This document shows, piece after piece, positions 7,066 through 8,717 of a DNA stretch of 8,717 bases. The DNA lies in NCBI GenBank assembly GCA_012961055.1, contig DUAA01000009.1, positions 1 to 8,717 on the forward strand, in the 5' to 3' direction. The notes under the pieces were generated by a model. The model had not been told where the DNA came from and did not search any database. It saw only the letters and a program-made list of their open reading frames with translations. A program made the translations under genes and the position numbers. The stretch's first letter is position 1. Each line of letters opens with the position of its first letter. The stretch comes from Nitrospinaceae bacterium. GTDB lineage: Bacteria; Nitrospinota; Nitrospinia; Nitrospinales; VA-1.

Positions 7066-8437
7066 TCAGTTGCTCCAGCAATTCTTCCGCCGGATAGGTC
7101 AGAATTTCTGCCAGGGTAGGATGGTAATGGGGTATCGTCGCTAGATCTTTTACCGTACCGCGAAAATGCATGAGAGTGATGATTTCGTGGATCAATTCTC
7201 CCGCTTCCGGACCCACGATATGACCTCCCAGCACTTCTCCTGAAAACGGATCGCAGAGTAGTTTCACGTGTCCGTGTGTTTCACCCAAGCACATCGACTT
7301 GCCATGATCGTCAAAAGAATGCGATGCTGCTAGGAAGGGGATATTGCCGTCTTTACATTCTTTTTCACTCAATCCCACGCTTGCAACGGCCGGGTCTGTA
7401 AACACCACTGAGGATTTGAGGCGATCATCGACCTCCTTTTCATTTTCAGGCTGCACAGCGTTATGGCCAGCCACTTCTCCCTGTTGAATGGCGATGTGGA
7501 CCACTTCATGGATTCCATTTACATCACCGACGGCAAAAATATGAGGCCTGCTGGTTTTCATTTTGGCATCTACACTGATGTGGCCTTTTTGCGTTTCGAC
7601 GCCTATAGTTTCAAGATTGAGGCCATCAATATTTGGCCTGCGTCCTAAGGCTTGAAGGATAACCTGAGCGCAAACACGTTTCTCCTTCCCCTCATGCTGG
7701 AAATAAACCGCGGAGCCATCCTGTTCTTTTTCAACTCTAAGGATATTTGTTCCTGTATAAAGTTCCATCCCCTCTAACCTGAAACGGTGCTCGACAGGCC
7801 GGGCCAGACCTTCATCACCTTTGGATAAAATGTGTGCGCTCCTTTGTAAGAGTGTTACTGTGACTCCGATGCGCAAAAAAAACTGAGCCAGCTCTACTGC
7901 AACTGCTCCAGCACCCAGAACAATGATCGACTTTGGAGCCTCCCGCATTTGTAAAACGTCATCGCTGGTAATGAAACCGGTTTCTTTGAGGCCGGGAACG
8001 GGATAGTTTGCTATCACTGAACCGGTGGCTAAAATAAATGATTTCGCTTTGAGGACTTGATCTCCTACATAGATTTCGTGGGGCGAGATGAACTTGGCTC
8101 GTTCTTGGATGAGGGTGAATCGCGAATCCTTAAGTTGCTTAACTCTATAATCGGTGAACTCTTGAATGAGCTTGTTCTTACGATCATTGATGGCAGAGAG
8201 GCTAGCACGAGGATCAACAGGTAGAATGCCGAATTCCTTGGCCCGACGCATCAATGCCATAATATCTGAAGAACGCAGAATAGTTTTGGTAGGCATGCAC
8301 CCCTTAAGAATGCACAAGCCTCCCAAAGGGCCGGGATCGACGATAGCCACACGGGCTCCTAGCGATTGAGCGGTAGATGCTGCAGAATAACCTGCCGATC
8401 CTCCTCCAATAACTGCAACATCAAAATCCAATCTCAC
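7058..8437 (-). CDS. lpd: Dihydrolipoyl dehydrogenase-like FAD/NAD disulfide reductase
   Basis: Flavoprotein of the class I pyridine nucleotide-disulfide reductase family, 459 residues. The N-terminal FAD fold has VAVIGGGSAGYSAA (7-20). The redox-active disulfide is C42/C47 in GGLCILKGCMPTK, a variant of the usual GGTCxxxGCxPSK. ILATGS (135-140) and the NAD fold VLGAGAVAVELAQ (173-185) follow, then FAVGDVNG (301-308) contacting FAD. The C-terminal interface has HYHPTLAE (437-444), with the expected acid-base pair H439 and E444. It lacks the C-terminal cysteines of mercuric reductase. Features unlike standard Lpd are the CILKGC spacer, LLQRS rather than an acidic residue after the second NAD strand, and HIAIQQGEVAG in place of LAHKAxxEG. 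It may be the L protein beside gcv, or another disulfide reductase. It starts at GTG; a TTG two codons later has better spacing to the AAGG upstream. It lies four bases after the TPR gene. Confidence 0.85.
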   Translation of the reverse strand: MRLDFDVAVIGGGSAGYSAASTAQSLGARVAIVDPGPLGGLCILKGCMPTKTILRSSDIMALMRRAKEFGILPVDPRASLSAINDRKNKLIQEFTDYRVKQLKDSRFTLIQERAKFISPHEIYVGDQVLKAKSFILATGSVIANYPVPGLKETGFITSDDVLQMREAPKSIIVLGAGAVAVELAQFFLRIGVTVTLLQRSAHILSKGDEGLARPVEHRFRLEGMELYTGTNILRVEKEQDGSAVYFQHEGKEKRVCAQVILQALGRRPNIDGLNLETIGVETQKGHISVDAKMKTSRPHIFAVGDVNGIHEVVHIAIQQGEVAGHNAVQPENEKEVDDRLKSSVVFTDPAVASVGLSEKECKDGNIPFLAASHSFDDHGKSMCLGETHGHVKLLCDPFSGEVLGGHIVGPEAGELIHEIITLMHFRGTVKDLATIPHYHPTLAEILTYPAEELLEQLTT

Positions 8438-8441
8438 AGCC

Positions 8442-8717
8442 TTAAAGTGTTTTGCAGTCTTCTGGAGTGAGCCTGAACTCTCTACCGCATTCCTGAATCA
8501 GATCGCGGGCATTTTTTTCCATAAACTCATCGCTGGTTTGCTTGAAAAGATCTGCTGCTATGCTGAGGTGATGAATGGCTTCCTTGCCAGATTTGACTCC
8601 ATAATAAAGCATGGCCAGGTTGCTGTGGGCCCTGCCAAATTCTGGATTAATACGGATGGCTTCTTTGTAATGCTTGAAAGCATCTTCGAACTCTCCGATG
8701 AAGTTGCTGACCACAGC
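8442..8717 (-). CDS. TPR-repeat protein, C-terminal part (5' end outside the window)
   Basis: Only the last 91 codons are present; the frame is open to the right edge. A GTG at 8714-8712 is in frame but is probably internal. GEFEDAFKHYKEAIRINPEF is a textbook second half of a tetratricopeptide repeat. GRAHSNLAMLYYGVKSGKEAIHHLSIAADLF is the next full repeat, and a capping helix (SDEFMEKNARDLIQE) follows. TPR repeats form helical arrays that bind protein partners; no enzymatic domain is visible and the partner is unknown. The protein ends ...PEDCKTL, with a TAA four bases before the reductase GTG, so the two genes are very likely co-transcribed. Nothing in the visible part explains why it is linked to the reductase. 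Confidence 0.85.
   Translation of the reverse strand, partial: AVVSNFIGEFEDAFKHYKEAIRINPEFGRAHSNLAMLYYGVKSGKEAIHHLSIAADLFKQTSDEFMEKNARDLIQECGREFRLTPEDCKTL

Noticed and set aside
7058..8437. Mercuric reductase (merA)
   Set aside because: There is no N-terminal heavy-metal domain and no C-terminal vicinal cysteines. The C-terminus has the HxHPTxxE pair of disulfide reductases instead, and no mer genes are nearby.
8442..8714. GTG at 8714 as the true start of the TPR gene
   Set aside because: The frame stays open to the window edge and the GTG falls within what looks like the first helix of a TPR unit, so the gene almost certainly begins outside the window.

Overview
This is an ordinary, densely coded bacterial chromosome segment with moderate-to-low GC by eye. 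It looks Gram-negative, and there is no sign of mobile elements, phage, CRISPR or RNA genes. The split P-protein of the glycine cleavage system (a separate gcvPA), the lepA-lepB pairing and the TPR protein would fit a Deltaproteobacteria- or Nitrospinota-like lineage. That assignment is inference from gene style only. No stretch longer than about 130 bases lacks a gene.

The left half (1-4039) is all on the minus strand. In transcription order it holds an unassigned MobA/CofC-like nucleotidyltransferase (4039-2999), a 127-base gap, lepA (elongation factor 4, 2871-1072), lepB (signal peptidase I, 1079-411) and a HAD-family phosphatase that runs off the left edge (404-1). The last three are packed as an operon: lepA and lepB overlap by 8 bases, and six bases separate lepB from the HAD gene.

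A 111-base divergent region (4040-4150) separates this block from a plus-strand glycine cleavage cluster, gcvT-gcvH-gcvPA (4151-7065). These genes encode the aminomethyl-transfer T protein, the lipoyl carrier H protein and the N-terminal half of the glycine decarboxylase (P protein). The PLP-lysine half, gcvPB, is not in the window. Instead gcvPA runs tail-to-tail into a minus-strand flavoprotein disulfide reductase of the dihydrolipoyl dehydrogenase type (8437-7058), with an 8-base overlap of the two 3' ends. Upstream of that reductase, four bases away, is the end of a TPR-repeat protein that continues past the right edge.

Together, T, H, PA and possibly the reductase (as L protein) would oxidise glycine to CO2, ammonia, methylene-THF and NADH once gcvPB is supplied from elsewhere. 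The reductase has non-canonical motifs, so its role as the L protein is open. I did not find a convincing new biological system. The most interesting points are the missing gcvPB, the atypical reductase, the uncharacterised nucleotidyltransferase, and a short cysteine-containing reading-frame remnant between that gene and lepA.
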